A stretch of 64,000 bases of DNA from Bacteroidales bacterium (GCA_020201035.1 JAIVHO010000033.1:55189-119188); one strand, 5' to 3'. Positions 18,345-27,806 are shown, numbered from the stretch's first letter. Numbers and translations: made by a program. Notes: generated by a model from the letters alone, not told the origin.

Positions 18345-18404
18345 CCGTTTAACGGAACAGGGGATACTGTTTCCGCTCAGCGGCTCCGGCAAGGCGGTTG
18401 CCGG
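18345..18404. repeat. Cluster of three perfect short palindromes between phoH and purC
   Basis: Three hairpin-forming sequences lie in 60 bp: CCGTT-T-AACGG (18345-18355), CCGCT-C-AGCGG (18373-18383) and CCGGCAA-GGCGG-TTGCCGG (18386-18404). None is followed by a clear T-run on the minus strand. They may terminate phoH or process the phoH-purC message; no protein binding site is recognised. Confidence 0.55.
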
Positions 18405-18456
18405 ACAGCGGGACTGAAAGTGATCCGGTCCCCGTCAGGCTCTCTGCTTCTCCCTT

Positions 18457-19440
18457 TTACTTCTCCCCCCTGCCCTCTCCTTTGTTCTCTTCATCAGAGC
18501 TGCTCTTTTCATAAGCCCTTACAATATCCTTAACCAGTTTATGCCTCACAATATCCTGTTCATCAAAATTAATTATTGATATACCTTCAATTCCCCTTAA
18601 AATCTGCATGGCCTGAACCAGACCCGAGCTTCTTCTGTTTGGAAGGTCAATCTGTGTTACATCCCCTGTCATTATAAATCTGGAGTTAACACCCATCCTT
18701 GTAAGAAACATCTTAAGCTGATTAATTGTTGCGTTCTGAGCCTCATCCAGTATAACGAATGCATGCTCAAGTGTTCTGCCTCTCATAAATGCCAGAGGGG
18801 CAATCTGTATTGTTCCATCCTCAAGCCACGTTTCCAGCTTACGGAAATGAATCATATCCTGCAATGCATCATAGAGCGGCTGCAGGTAGGGATCAAGCTT
18901 CTCCTTCATATCACCCGGCAGAAAACCAAGTCTTTCACCTGCCTCCACTGCCGGTCGCGTCAACACTATCCGTCTGACCTGCTTATTCTTAAGCGCCCTT
19001 ACAGCAAGGGCGATGGCCACATATGTTTTTCCTGTACCGGCCGGACCAACCGCAATCAGAAGGTCGTTGCTGTTGTACTCATCCACGAGTCTCGACTGGT
19101 TGACTGTGCGGGGTCTGACCGGGTTACCCGCAACATTGAATGTCAGTGCTTCACTGAATCCTCCGTTCATGGCTGTCTGATGGTATCCCGGATCATCAAG
19201 CATACGTGTTACCGCCTCCTCATTAAGACCGTTATAGCGGTCAAAAAGTGTTACAAGTTCACCCAGAACCTGTTCAAACAGCTCAATATCATCCTCTCCT
19301 CCAGCACACTTTACCTGGTCACCACGCACAACAATCTTAAGCCGGGGAAACCGGTTACGGAGGGTATCAACCAGAAAATTATTTGTTCCGAAGAATGCTT
19401 TCGGATCTACCTGATCAATGGTTATTATTTTTTCTGTCAT
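18457..19440 (-). CDS. phoH: PhoH-family ATPase
   Basis: A 327-residue P-loop ATPase of the PhoH/PhoL (YbeZ) family, cytoplasmic. The Walker A motif GPAGTGKT is near residue 135 and the Walker B segment is AFVILDEAQNA. Conserved family motifs RPAVEAGERLGFLPGD, DPYLQPLYDAL and MTGDVTQIDLP are all present. The N-terminal part resembles a KH-like RNA-binding domain (LKIVVRGDQVKCAGGEDDIE). The family is linked to RNA metabolism and ribosome maturation together with YbeY; ybeY is not in this window. Length and motifs are normal. Confidence 0.92.
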   Translation of the reverse strand: MTEKIITIDQVDPKAFFGTNNFLVDTLRNRFPRLKIVVRGDQVKCAGGEDDIELFEQVLGELVTLFDRYNGLNEEAVTRMLDDPGYHQTAMNGGFSEALTFNVAGNPVRPRTVNQSRLVDEYNSNDLLIAVGPAGTGKTYVAIALAVRALKNKQVRRIVLTRPAVEAGERLGFLPGDMKEKLDPYLQPLYDALQDMIHFRKLETWLEDGTIQIAPLAFMRGRTLEHAFVILDEAQNATINQLKMFLTRMGVNSRFIMTGDVTQIDLPNRRSSGLVQAMQILRGIEGISIINFDEQDIVRHKLVKDIVRAYEKSSSDEENKGEGRGEK

Positions 19441-19652
19441 CCGTTGAATAGACTCATTTTGCGCCTCTTTACCCGATGTTTTCTCGAAAAAAAACGTTAG
19501 GTTTGGCTCTGCAAAGTAAACCTATTTTTTCATCATTTGAAACTGATTTTGCATGTCAGGAGGAAACCGGTGAGTTGCCGGAGAGTGCTGTTCTGAGCTG
19601 CAGCAGGTGATTCCAGATTCCCCCGGATAGTCTTAAAAAGTGTTACAGGAAG

Positions 19653-20477
19653 ATGCCCGTTATTACAATTACCACTGAGTGGCAAGGTTTTGATTATCAC
19701 AATGGTATACTTAAAGGTAAACTTGCTGCGGCGTGTCCGGGGGTTCCGGTAATTGAGAATGCTTCAGGCATACCACCCTTCAACATCCAGCATGCTGCCT
19801 TTGTTATACGAAATACATTCTTTCACTACCCCGCGGGCTCTGTTCATATAATCTGCGTAAAAAGCGAAGAGAGTGATGAATCACCCCTGATTATGGTGGA
19901 GGCACAGGGACACTACTTTATTGGCGCCGATAACGGTATATTCAATCTGATACTTAATTCGCCGGCCGACAAAATTGTTCTTCTGAAACCGGAGGATCAG
20001 AAGGAACCAAAAAGCAACACAGGCGGCAGGATTGATGAAACATCAGTTTTTACAGCAGCGGCAGCTGCAGCTGTAAACGGTGATGATATTGGCAGTGCAG
20101 GCACTCCTGCTGCATCATTCAGGGAAAAGGTGCCCTTCCGCGCAACCATCGAGAACAATTCCATTACAGGAAGCATAATTTTTGTTGACTCCTACGGCAA
20201 CGCGATTTCAAATATTACCCGTGAGATCTTTGCCAGGGTCTTTGACGGAAAGGCATATAATATCACTGTAAGGTCAAACAGCAACTCAATAAGGCATATC
20301 AGCAGATCATACAGCAGCGAACCCATTAGTGAACTGGTGGCAATCTTCAATTCCCTTTACCTGCTTGAGATAGGCATTAACGGTAGCAATGCCTCCACCC
20401 TGCTGAGCATCCGGGCCGGTGACAGCGTAAGGATTTCTGCAGACCCCACGGGCACCAACCCGGGAAAACTTTTTTAA
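19653..20477 (+). CDS. SAM hydroxide adenosyltransferase (DUF62 family) homologue
   Basis: A 274-residue protein matching the SAM_adeno_trans (DUF62, duf-62/chlorinase-like) family. The family hydrolyses S-adenosylmethionine to adenosine and methionine. Recognisable parts are LKGKLAAACPGVPVIEN, FNIQHAAFVIRN, FHYPAGSVHIICV and GHYFIGADNGIFNLIL; the C-terminal domain has GSIIFVDSYGNAISNI. Two conserved acidic positions look changed: the usual TSDFG start reads TTEWQ, and the DITH-like motif reads ENASG. About 30 residues of low-complexity sequence (SVFTAAAAAAVNGDD region) lie between the domains. It may be a divergent or altered-activity enzyme. A 19-bp gap to mazG suggests one transcript. Confidence 0.8.
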   Translation: MPVITITTEWQGFDYHNGILKGKLAAACPGVPVIENASGIPPFNIQHAAFVIRNTFFHYPAGSVHIICVKSEESDESPLIMVEAQGHYFIGADNGIFNLILNSPADKIVLLKPEDQKEPKSNTGGRIDETSVFTAAAAAAVNGDDIGSAGTPAASFREKVPFRATIENNSITGSIIFVDSYGNAISNITREIFARVFDGKAYNITVRSNSNSIRHISRSYSSEPISELVAIFNSLYLLEIGINGSNASTLLSIRAGDSVRISADPTGTNPGKLF

Positions 20478-20496
20478 CACAATTAACTACTTACCA

Positions 20497-21279
20497 ATGG
20501 ATAAGGAGAAAAGCGCCAGGGCATTTACCGGGCTACTTGAGATTATGGATAAACTCCGGACAGGCTGCCCCTGGGACATGGAGCAGACCAATGAATCGCT
20601 TCGCAAACTGACAATTGAGGAGACCTATGAGCTGGCAGATGCCATTATAGAAAATGATAACAAAGAGATATGCAAAGAGCTCGGCGACCTGATGCTGCAT
20701 ATTGTTTTCTATGCCCAAATAGGATCGGAGAAGGGGGCATTTGACATAACCGATGTTATTGAAGGGATAAGTAAAAAGTTGATATACAGACATCCGCATG
20801 TTTTCGGTGATACGAATGTTTCCGGATCAGCTGAGGTTATGCAGAACTGGGAGCAGCTCAAACTTAATGAGAACAAGACCTATAAGCCGGTTCTTTCGGG
20901 TGTACCCATGTCGCTCCCGGCCCTTGTAAAGGCTAACCGCATACAGGAGAAGGTTCGGGGTGTCGGGTTTGACTGGGAGGAGCGTGAACAGGTATGGGAA
21001 AAGGTAACCGAGGAGCTTGGTGAGCTGAAGGAGGAGATAAAGAAGGGAGAGAACGGTAATATTGAATCTGAATTCGGGGATCTTCTCTTTTCGGTTATTA
21101 ATGCGGCGCGACTATATGGTATTGATCCTGAGACCGCCCTGGAACGCACCAACAGGAAATTTATCAAAAGGTTTAACTATCTGGAAGATAAAACAATTAA
21201 ACAGGGACAATCACTGCATGATCTCTCTCTCGACCAGATGAACATGATATGGGAAGAGGCAAAGGAGCTGGAAAAGTAA
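20497..21279 (+). CDS. mazG: Nucleoside triphosphate pyrophosphohydrolase MazG
   Basis: A 260-residue all-alpha NTP pyrophosphatase with two MazG domains. The N-terminal one shows GCPWDMEQTNESLRKLTIEE and the metal-binding EETYEL ... KELGDLMLHIVFYA (ExxE-x(n)-ExxD pattern). The second is visible as EELGELKEEI and ESEFGDLLFSVINAARLYG. The linker RHPHVFGDTNVSG is also conserved. It removes aberrant nucleotides and lowers NTP/ppGpp-linked signals in other bacteria. Length is typical. It follows the DUF62 gene closely and converges on the agmatinase gene with only 28 bp between stops. Confidence 0.95.
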   Translation: MDKEKSARAFTGLLEIMDKLRTGCPWDMEQTNESLRKLTIEETYELADAIIENDNKEICKELGDLMLHIVFYAQIGSEKGAFDITDVIEGISKKLIYRHPHVFGDTNVSGSAEVMQNWEQLKLNENKTYKPVLSGVPMSLPALVKANRIQEKVRGVGFDWEEREQVWEKVTEELGELKEEIKKGENGNIESEFGDLLFSVINAARLYGIDPETALERTNRKFIKRFNYLEDKTIKQGQSLHDLSLDQMNMIWEEAKELEK

Positions 21280-21307
21280 GCTTTGGTTGCCCGGTAATCC
21301 CTTTCCC

Positions 21308-22153
21308 TTACCTGTGGCTGAAAATCAGTGAAAGGAAGTGGTACAACAGCTTGGCTGCCATAAAATCAGGTGCCCTGTTTGCCGGGTTGGGACAGAGTTC
21401 CACAATATCAAATCCCACAATACGCTTGCGTGCCGCAACCTTTGCCAGGAAGGTGGTAACATCATACCACATGAGTCCGCCCGGCTCCGGAGTACCTGTT
21501 GACGGCATTATGGAGGGGTCAAACACATCCAGGTCAATGGTAACATATACGTTGGATGTAAGCATATCAACGGCTTCATCATATAGTGAGGGGTCTTCAT
21601 AGAGCTGATGCGCGTAGAAGATCCTGTTGTGATCAGCATATGGCAGCTCCTCATCGCACATACTTCGTATACCCACCTGCAGAATGGGTGCCAGTTCCCT
21701 GGCCCTTGCCATTACTGAGGCATGGTTATATGGTGATCCAAGATATTCGGGCCGAAGGTCCGAATGGGCATCCAGCTGCAGGATAGTCAGTTTATCGTAT
21801 CGTGATGCGATAGCCTGCATGGATCCGATGGGCACACTGTGATTACCCCCGATAATCACCGGAAAGCGGCCGCCCTCCAGGATGGAGTCTACCGCTTTGC
21901 GTACAGCGGTAACCATCGTTTCAGGATCATCACCCGTAACAACCGGATCAAGGGTATGTATACCGTGTTTACGGACATCGCTCTCGGTAATGATATCGTA
22001 GAATTCCAGGTTGGGGGAGGCATCAAGCAGGGCTTCAGGGCCCTTTTCAGAGCCCTTCATCCATGAACTAGTGGCGTCATACGGAACCGGAAGTATATGT
22101 ATCTCAGAATCCTGAGGGGACGCGACCACCTCTTCACCTCCAAAATTTATCAC
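21308..22153 (-). CDS. speB: Agmatinase
   Basis: Hydrolyses agmatine to putrescine and urea; ureohydrolase family with two Mn ions. Metal ligands are in GGNHSVPIGS, QLDAHSDLRPEY and TIDLDVFDPSIMPSTGTPEP. The GTG at 22153 is chosen as start. It gives VINFGGEEVVAS..., where family similarity begins, and places the start 1 bp after the preceding stop. The frame itself is open to 22234 inside the upstream gene. From the GTG the protein has 281 residues, a normal length. It is translationally coupled to the arginine decarboxylase gene, so the two form a two-step arginine-to-putrescine route. Confidence 0.93.
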   Translation of the reverse strand: MINFGGEEVVASPQDSEIHILPVPYDATSSWMKGSEKGPEALLDASPNLEFYDIITESDVRKHGIHTLDPVVTGDDPETMVTAVRKAVDSILEGGRFPVIIGGNHSVPIGSMQAIASRYDKLTILQLDAHSDLRPEYLGSPYNHASVMARARELAPILQVGIRSMCDEELPYADHNRIFYAHQLYEDPSLYDEAVDMLTSNVYVTIDLDVFDPSIMPSTGTPEPGGLMWYDVTTFLAKVAARKRIVGFDIVELCPNPANRAPDFMAAKLLYHFLSLIFSHR

Positions 22154-22154
22154 G

Positions 22155-22754
22155 TCAGGCCTCCAGTATTGGATAAAAATAATTGGTAAAACAGAGAGCA
22201 ACCAGAGCCGTGCCATATGTCTTGTTAGGCACAAATGTCTGTTTTATAACCCGGATATCCTGCAACAGGAAATCATCCTCAAATCCGTTTTTATAAAGTT
22301 CATTAAGACTCAGGTACAGCTTTTTATCCAGTTCGTCTTCCGGATAGCTGCCATTATGCTCACAAACAAGACCGCCATAGCGCTGTCCCGATTTCCGGTC
22401 TGTCAGCCAGCCATAAATAATGCCTGCCGACACACGCTCACCCCTGTTCCCGTTAGCAACAGCCATAATTGATTCCATAACCTCACCGTGCATTATTGCG
22501 GCAGGTTTTTCGATCTCTTTAGCTATAGCGGGGAGAATAGAGGAATAGGTGATTACGTTGGCCATCTCTATTCCGGCACTTTTGAGGGCCAGATGGAACG
22601 AGCCCGCATGGATGGCGATATCGCTTTCGCCAGTGCCTGTTGTGATAAAATACTCTCTTGGGATACGGTTTCCCACAATAAACCCTTTTGGGGACAAGTC
22701 CAGCCCTTCAATTGAAGAACCCGGGTGGAAGTCACTCAAAAACCATTTTCTCAT
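22155..22754 (-). CDS. pdaD: Pyruvoyl-dependent arginine decarboxylase
   Basis: A 199-residue proenzyme that self-cleaves to generate its pyruvoyl cofactor and converts arginine to agmatine. The cleavage region NVITYSSILPAIAKE contains the conserved Ser-Ser-Ile-Leu-Pro motif, with the second Ser expected to become the pyruvoyl group. The N-terminal part has TTGTGESDIAIHAGSFHLAL. The C-terminal part includes RVSAGIIYGWLTD and a short extension typical of Bacteroidota homologues. It is cytoplasmic and sits directly upstream of agmatinase, with adjacent stop and start. No PLP-type speA is needed for the pathway. Confidence 0.92.
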   Translation of the reverse strand: MRKWFLSDFHPGSSIEGLDLSPKGFIVGNRIPREYFITTGTGESDIAIHAGSFHLALKSAGIEMANVITYSSILPAIAKEIEKPAAIMHGEVMESIMAVANGNRGERVSAGIIYGWLTDRKSGQRYGGLVCEHNGSYPEDELDKKLYLSLNELYKNGFEDDFLLQDIRVIKQTFVPNKTYGTALVALCFTNYFYPILEA

Positions 22755-22808
22755 TTACCAATTCCATAAAAAGCTTAATAAATTAATTTCCTTTTTTTAA
22801 AAGGCATG

Positions 22809-22816
22809 CAAATATA
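22809..22816 (-). promoter_or_regulatory. Putative Bacteroidota -7 box for pdaD-speB
   Basis: On the minus strand the sequence reads TATATTTG, a full match to TAnnTTTG, about 55 bp upstream of the pdaD start. No TTG is found at the right distance further upstream, so the assignment rests on the -7 box alone. Confidence 0.35.
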
Positions 22817-22857
22817 TACCTTTTCATCAGTTCAGAACACTAATTTAATAAAAAAAA

Positions 22858-25836
22858 TCAATTATTTAGTGCATCAAATCTAACTTTCAGTTGCTCATAC
22901 TGTTTAGTCAGTTCCTCAAAGCGTATCCATGCGTCTTTCCCGGGTTTCTGATCGGCCCGGGAGATCATTGAATAGAGATATGAGACCTGATCTGCCAGCA
23001 TGGGCTGCGGATATGTAATATCCTGTGTAACCAGAGCGTTTTTTAATGAGACTATTTCGGGATAGCTTCTGCGCTCTCTGGCTCTCATTCTGGCTCCTGT
23101 TTTCTGTTTCTCATCAAGCGGTTTCCATGCTTCCTCAACGGAGGCTACCAGCATGGCTGTTTTGGATATCAGGTCACGTACTGATGATGCGAGCTGATAC
23201 TGTTCCCTCATATCGTCAAAGGATACTCCGTCAGCAATAACCAGTGGATCAGGAAGGATATCGAATGAGGCAGAGAATAGCTCACCACCTGTTTCGAGGG
23301 TAACGCTGTACCTGCCGGGAACCACTGCAGGACCGCTGCCACCTCTTCTGCCTTCGGGCATATCAGGCCCGTAGGTTCTCATGTCCCATACCAAACGGTG
23401 AAAGCCCCTTGAGGATTCCGGCACTCTGTTGCCTCTTGCCAGCACCATCTCTGTCTCAGTGAGTCCGGGGTAGTTTTCTGTTGCAAATACCCTTACAGGA
23501 ATATCATCCGGTGCGGTAATGGTTATTTTCACGTCTGAATCATCTGCAGCAAGGTTATAATCGATAACAGCCCCCCTGCTCCAGGATGCCCTGTATGCAG
23601 GAGCCGGCCTAAGCAGTACATTATTGGGGCCTTCATTTATCATATTGCTCTGGATAACTGGCGTGATATTATCCATTATCCAGAATGAACGGCCCATAGT
23701 GGAGAGTATAATGTCATTTCTGAAGAGCCTGATATCGGTTACCGGAACAACAGGAAGATTGAAGCTGAAGGGTGACCAGTTAAGTCCGTCATTGAAGGAG
23801 ACGAAAACACCTGACTCGGTACCTGCAAAAAGGAGTCCTTCCCTGTCGGGACTCTCTCTTACCACCCTGGTGGGGTCATCGGAGTCAATTCCGTTTGTTC
23901 CGTCGGTCAGCCTTGCCCAGTTACGGCCATAATCATCTGTACGGTAGATATATGGCTGCCAGTCGTCAAGCAGGTAACGGTAAACTGCTATATATGCCTT
24001 TCCCGGTTTGTGAGGTGAGGCTTCCAGTGTCTCCACCCGGCCTCCGGGTGGCAAATCTGCAGGTGTCACATTATTCCATGTTTCTCCATTATCAAGGGTG
24101 ACATATACAGGACCATCATTTGCACCTGTCCAGATAACTCCTTTACGCAACGGTGATTCCGCTACGCTGTATATTGTTGAATAGAACTCTTCACCCGTAA
24201 TATCCCGTGTGATCGGACTTCCTGAAACAACCTGCTTATCAGGTTCAAAGGCTGTAAGGTCAGGGGATATGGTTTCCCATGTCACTCCCTCATCGCTTGT
24301 GCGGTGAAGGTACTGTGAAGCGTGAAATACAATTCCGGGGTCATGTGGTGAAACAACAATAGGGCTGACCCTCTGGAACCTGTACTTCAGGTCGGCAGGA
24401 TTATGGCCATACATATTTGAGGCACCCACGTAGTACTGTTTCTCCTGTCGGGTAATCTTGCTGTAGCGTCCGAACCTCCCTTTGCAGTTTGCGTACACAA
24501 TATTATGATTTCCCGGTTTTGGCACAACCGGACCTGTTTCACAGCCACCCACTGACATTATATAGGTATCGGGCCGGCGCACCGATACCGTGTTGGTTGA
24601 TGGTATTGCCACTGTTGAATTGTCCTGCTGTCCGGCATATATCCAGTATGGCAGCTGATCATCCAGATCAACCTGGTAGAGCTCTGCAGTTGGCTGGTTC
24701 ATCTGTGATGACCATGTCTCTCCTCCGTCCCTGGTTACATTTACTCCTCCGTCATTGGCCTGTATAAAGAGGTTGGGGTCTGAAGGGTTGATCCACATAT
24801 CGTGGTTATCACCGTGCGGTGTTGACTTCCTTACCCATGTACGCCCGCGGTCTGTCGACTTAAAATATCCGGTACAGTTCACATACATCACATCAGGATC
24901 TGTGGGATCGATATCCACATTGGTATAGTAGAAGGGCCTGTCGAGCAGGTTAGCCTGATCGCTGGCAAGAACAAATGACTCACCGTTGTCTTCACTGATA
25001 TAGAGCCCTGCCCCTTCGGCTGCCTCCACCAGTACGGCAACCATATCGGGTAGTGCCGGGGTCACTGCCAGATCACTCTTTCCCACAACACCCTGAGGGA
25101 GGTCTCCTGTAAGCTTGCTCCAGCTGTCACCGCCATCCAGGGACCTGTATACACCGCCTTCTTCAGAGCCGGAGATAATTGTCCACGGTTTTCTTCTGCC
25201 TGTCCAGGCCGATGCATATATGATATCCGGATTGCCGGGGTGGATTTCCAGGTCACTAATACCTGTCTTTTCACTGATAAACAGCACCTTCTCCCAGCTT
25301 GCTCCCCCGTCCAGTGAACGGAAAACTCCCCGTTCCGGGTTATCACCGAAAGGATTACCTATAGCAGCCACAAAGAGGCGGTCAGGGTTGTTGGGATCTA
25401 TCTCAACGGCTCCTATCAGTCCGGCCTTTTCCAACCCGACATGTTCCCACGTTTCTCCGGCGTCTGCGGATTTATAAACTCCCTTTCCTATTATCACATT
25501 GCTGCGCATTCCATCAGAACCTGTTCCCACATAAACTATATCAGGATTGGACTGGTAAACACGTATTGCTCCAATGGATGGTGATTTGAAATAACCGTCA
25601 GAAATATTGTACCATGTATGGCCATAATCGGTTGTTTTCCATACACCGCCTCCTGTGGCACCCATATAGAAGCATGAGGGCTGTGACTCCACTCCTGCAA
25701 CGGCGGTTACACGTCCACCGCGGGTTGGACCCACGTTCCTGAATTCCAGGTCGCCAAAATAGTCCTGATTAAAGGTTGTCTGGCCTGTCAGCAGCAGGGG
25801 CAGAAACGAAATAACAAAGGCAGTAAGTCTCTTCAT
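22858..25836 (-). CDS. Secreted VPS10/BNR-repeat beta-propeller protein
   Basis: A 992-residue protein with a signal peptide (MKRLTAFVISFLPLLLTGQ). About 700 residues of sortilin/VPS10-like beta-propeller sequence follow. Asp-box (BNR) motifs recur: SADAGETWEHV, SLDGGASWEKV, SLDGGDSWSKL, SEDNGESFVLA, STDRGRTWVRK, TRDGGETWSSQ, TSDEGVTWETI and TLDNGETWNNV. The C-terminal third has a beta-rich region and a helical end (REQYQLASSVRDLISKTAML). Proteins of this kind are abundant in Bacteroidota and are annotated as glycosyl-hydrolase-like or sortilin-like. No catalytic residues can be assigned. It is monocistronic and should be periplasmic or outer-surface. Confidence 0.88.
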   Translation of the reverse strand: MKRLTAFVISFLPLLLTGQTTFNQDYFGDLEFRNVGPTRGGRVTAVAGVESQPSCFYMGATGGGVWKTTDYGHTWYNISDGYFKSPSIGAIRVYQSNPDIVYVGTGSDGMRSNVIIGKGVYKSADAGETWEHVGLEKAGLIGAVEIDPNNPDRLFVAAIGNPFGDNPERGVFRSLDGGASWEKVLFISEKTGISDLEIHPGNPDIIYASAWTGRRKPWTIISGSEEGGVYRSLDGGDSWSKLTGDLPQGVVGKSDLAVTPALPDMVAVLVEAAEGAGLYISEDNGESFVLASDQANLLDRPFYYTNVDIDPTDPDVMYVNCTGYFKSTDRGRTWVRKSTPHGDNHDMWINPSDPNLFIQANDGGVNVTRDGGETWSSQMNQPTAELYQVDLDDQLPYWIYAGQQDNSTVAIPSTNTVSVRRPDTYIMSVGGCETGPVVPKPGNHNIVYANCKGRFGRYSKITRQEKQYYVGASNMYGHNPADLKYRFQRVSPIVVSPHDPGIVFHASQYLHRTSDEGVTWETISPDLTAFEPDKQVVSGSPITRDITGEEFYSTIYSVAESPLRKGVIWTGANDGPVYVTLDNGETWNNVTPADLPPGGRVETLEASPHKPGKAYIAVYRYLLDDWQPYIYRTDDYGRNWARLTDGTNGIDSDDPTRVVRESPDREGLLFAGTESGVFVSFNDGLNWSPFSFNLPVVPVTDIRLFRNDIILSTMGRSFWIMDNITPVIQSNMINEGPNNVLLRPAPAYRASWSRGAVIDYNLAADDSDVKITITAPDDIPVRVFATENYPGLTETEMVLARGNRVPESSRGFHRLVWDMRTYGPDMPEGRRGGSGPAVVPGRYSVTLETGGELFSASFDILPDPLVIADGVSFDDMREQYQLASSVRDLISKTAMLVASVEEAWKPLDEKQKTGARMRARERRSYPEIVSLKNALVTQDITYPQPMLADQVSYLYSMISRADQKPGKDAWIRFEELTKQYEQLKVRFDALNN

Positions 25837-25944
25837 CTTTTAAAATTTTTCTTTCAGATTGCAGATGACAATATAGAAAAAAATAACCTGAGCCACAGGA
25901 TAGCCAAAGAAAACCTGCATGACAGATTGTTAAAAAAGGTAAAA

Positions 25945-26421
25945 TCAGGCTCCGGACTCCTCCTCCTTAATATGGTTCTGGTCACTCTCAGGAGCAGACG
26001 GTACCTCCTCCCCTTCCGGGGCGGCTCCGGACTCCTCTTCCTGTGTCAGCAGGTTGAGTTTCTGAAGTATATTATACCAGGAGATAAGTTTCTTTATATC
26101 CGAGACATATACTCTGTCACGATCATATTCAGGAACGATGCCCGCAAAGTAATCCTTTAGTTCATCACCGGATACCTTATGGTCTATTGCAGGCTGACCC
26201 GACTCTTTTTCCCATATTCTGTCATAGACATCGCTAAGCTGCATATCTTCACCATCGGTAAAAATAGAGATATCATCAAGGGCACTTACCTTGGCGGTAC
26301 CGTGTGCCGCCAGTCTTTTGCCTGTCTCGAGGTGTTCCACAATAATTGAGTTTTTGCCCTGGGCAATAAACCTGAACAATCCACCTTCTCCCGAAATCGC
26401 AAGTATATCCTTTAATACCAT
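25945..26421 (-). CDS. DUF5606 family protein
   Basis: A 158-residue protein of a conserved Bacteroidota family of unknown function. The N-terminal 120 residues match it: VLKDILAISGEGGLFRFIA, VEHLETGKRL and VSALDDISIFT, then DIKKLISWYNILQKLNLL. The remaining 30 residues form an acidic tail in which EEESGA occurs twice, the second time as the C-terminus. The underlying 15-bp DNA repeat is at 25948-25962 and 26023-26037. It has its own well-formed promoter in the 50-bp gap to the upstream gene. No signal peptide, so cytoplasmic. Confidence 0.85.
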   Translation of the reverse strand: MVLKDILAISGEGGLFRFIAQGKNSIIVEHLETGKRLAAHGTAKVSALDDISIFTDGEDMQLSDVYDRIWEKESGQPAIDHKVSGDELKDYFAGIVPEYDRDRVYVSDIKKLISWYNILQKLNLLTQEEESGAAPEGEEVPSAPESDQNHIKEEESGA

Positions 26422-26437
26422 ATTTTTAATTTTTGGC

Positions 26438-26467
26438 CAAAAATAGTCTCAAACTTCAATTAAACAA
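26438..26467 (-). promoter_or_regulatory. Promoter of the DUF5606 gene
   Basis: On the minus strand a TTG (26467-26465), a 19-nt spacer and TATTTTTG (26445-26438) match the Bacteroidota -33/-7 consensus. Transcription would start roughly 10 bp before the ATG at 26421. Confidence 0.7.
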
Positions 26468-26471
26468 TAAA

Positions 26472-27206
26472 CTAATCAATATTTCTCTCCTTTTTTATCT
26501 TTTCATATGCCTCATTTACCTCCTTGAACTTCTCTTCTGCTGCTACTCTTATCTCATCGCCGAGGTGACTTACTGTATCAGGGTGATATTTACGCGCCAT
26601 CCTGCGGTAGGCTTTTTTCAATTCATCACTTGTTGCAGATTTATCGACCTCAAGAATCTTATATTCAGAATCAGCTGATTTGATGAACATATTACGAATC
26701 GACTGAAAATCGGATACTGAGATACTCATAAAACCCGATATTCTCTCAATCATTCTGAGTTCCTGATCCTGGAATGTGCCATCAGCCCCCGAGATACCAA
26801 ACAGCATATGCATCAATTGAAGCCGGGATGAGTACTCCATGTTCCGGCTAATCTGTCTGCATACATCTGCAACCGGAATATTCTGCTTCAGGATATCGCG
26901 GAGCAGGACCAGTGCTTCACGTGCCGCTTCCTGACCGAACTGTCTCACAAGAAACGCCCTTACATATTCCAGTTCTGTTTTCACCACCCTGCCATCGGCT
27001 TTCATTACTGCAGCCACCAGTACAAGAAGGCTGATTGTAAAATCTCCTGTGGTGGTGGCATATGTTCTTCCCCGGTAGGTGGTTCTGGCTACAGAGGAAG
27101 ATGCATTATCGAACACTGACCCTACCACGAATCCAAGGATAGCACCCAGTGGTCCGCCCATCACCCAGCCAAGGCCGCCTCCTATCCATTTACTATATTT
27201 ACCCAT
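26472..27206 (-). CDS. TerB/DjlA-like DnaJ-domain membrane co-chaperone
   Basis: A 244-residue protein with three parts. The N-terminus is a glycine-rich membrane-associated segment ([20 protein letters not shown]). Residues of about 50-165 form a TerB-like helical domain ([20 protein letters not shown] and [18 protein letters not shown]). The C-terminus is a J domain with the HPD tripeptide in [11 protein letters not shown]. This is the DjlA-type architecture; J domains stimulate DnaK ATPase. The start ATG overlaps the end of coaE by 8 bp, so the gene closes the nusB-yajC-coaE operon. Confidence 0.88.
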   Translation of the reverse strand: MGKYSKWIGGGLGWVMGGPLGAILGFVVGSVFDNASSSVARTTYRGRTYATTTGDFTISLLVLVAAVMKADGRVVKTELEYVRAFLVRQFGQEAAREALVLLRDILKQNIPVADVCRQISRNMEYSSRLQLMHMLFGISGADGTFQDQELRMIERISGFMSISVSDFQSIRNMFIKSADSEYKILEVDKSATSDELKKAYRRMARKYHPDTVSHLGDEIRVAAEEKFKEVNEAYEKIKKERNID

Positions 27207-27804
27207 TCTCCTGTTTTCGGTTAATTACTTCATTTATTGCACTGTGTATTGCAATAACCTGCGGAATCACCAATACATTATCCGAGTTATCAATTGTCCA
27301 TCTTGCCTTTCCAATCATCTCGGTCTGATCCATCTGGTTACTGATACGTGCAACAACCTCCTCCCTTGACATATTATTCCTCTCTATCACTCTCATCACC
27401 CTCTCCTCAAGAGGTGCTGTTACAGCAACCACTGTATCGGTATAGCTGTCGCCACCGCTCTCAAAGAGAATTGCTGCTTCCATTATAGCATACGGAGAAT
27501 CCTGCTGTTCACTCCACTCCAGAAAAGCAGTGAACACCCTCGGATGAACCAGGTTATTCACCCTGGCTATCATATTACGGTCATTGAAGATCAGCTCAGC
27601 CAGAGCTCTTCTGTCAAGGGATCCCTCTTTATAGAGATCCTTTCCTGCTATCTGGTTGATCTCCCTGATGATATTTTCATCGCTCTCCATTAGCTGGCTG
27701 GCAAACTCATCAGCAGAGAAGAATGGTATCCCCAGTACTCCAAAAATCTTGCAGACAGTACTCTTTCCGCTGCCGATACCTCCTGTAAGACCGACCCTGT
27801 ACAT
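27199..27804 (-). CDS. coaE: Dephospho-CoA kinase
   Basis: Last step of coenzyme A synthesis: phosphorylation of the 3'-hydroxyl of dephospho-CoA. The 201-residue P-loop kinase has Walker [10 protein letters not shown] at residues 8-16, the CoA-binding motif [21 protein letters not shown], and the [14 protein letters not shown] and [13 protein letters not shown] (lid) segments. Length is normal. It lies 2 bp from the end of the ybbR-like gene in a tightly packed operon. Another CoA gene, coaBC, is in this window but frameshifted. Confidence 0.95.
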   Translation of the reverse strand: MYRVGLTGGIGSGKSTVCKIFGVLGIPFFSADEFASQLMESDENIIREINQIAGKDLYKEGSLDRRALAELIFNDRNMIARVNNLVHPRVFTAFLEWSEQQDSPYAIMEAAILFESGGDSYTDTVVAVTAPLEERVMRVIERNNMSREEVVARISNQMDQTEMIGKARWTIDNSDNVLVIPQVIAIHSAINEVINRKQENG

Positions 27805-27806
27805 AA

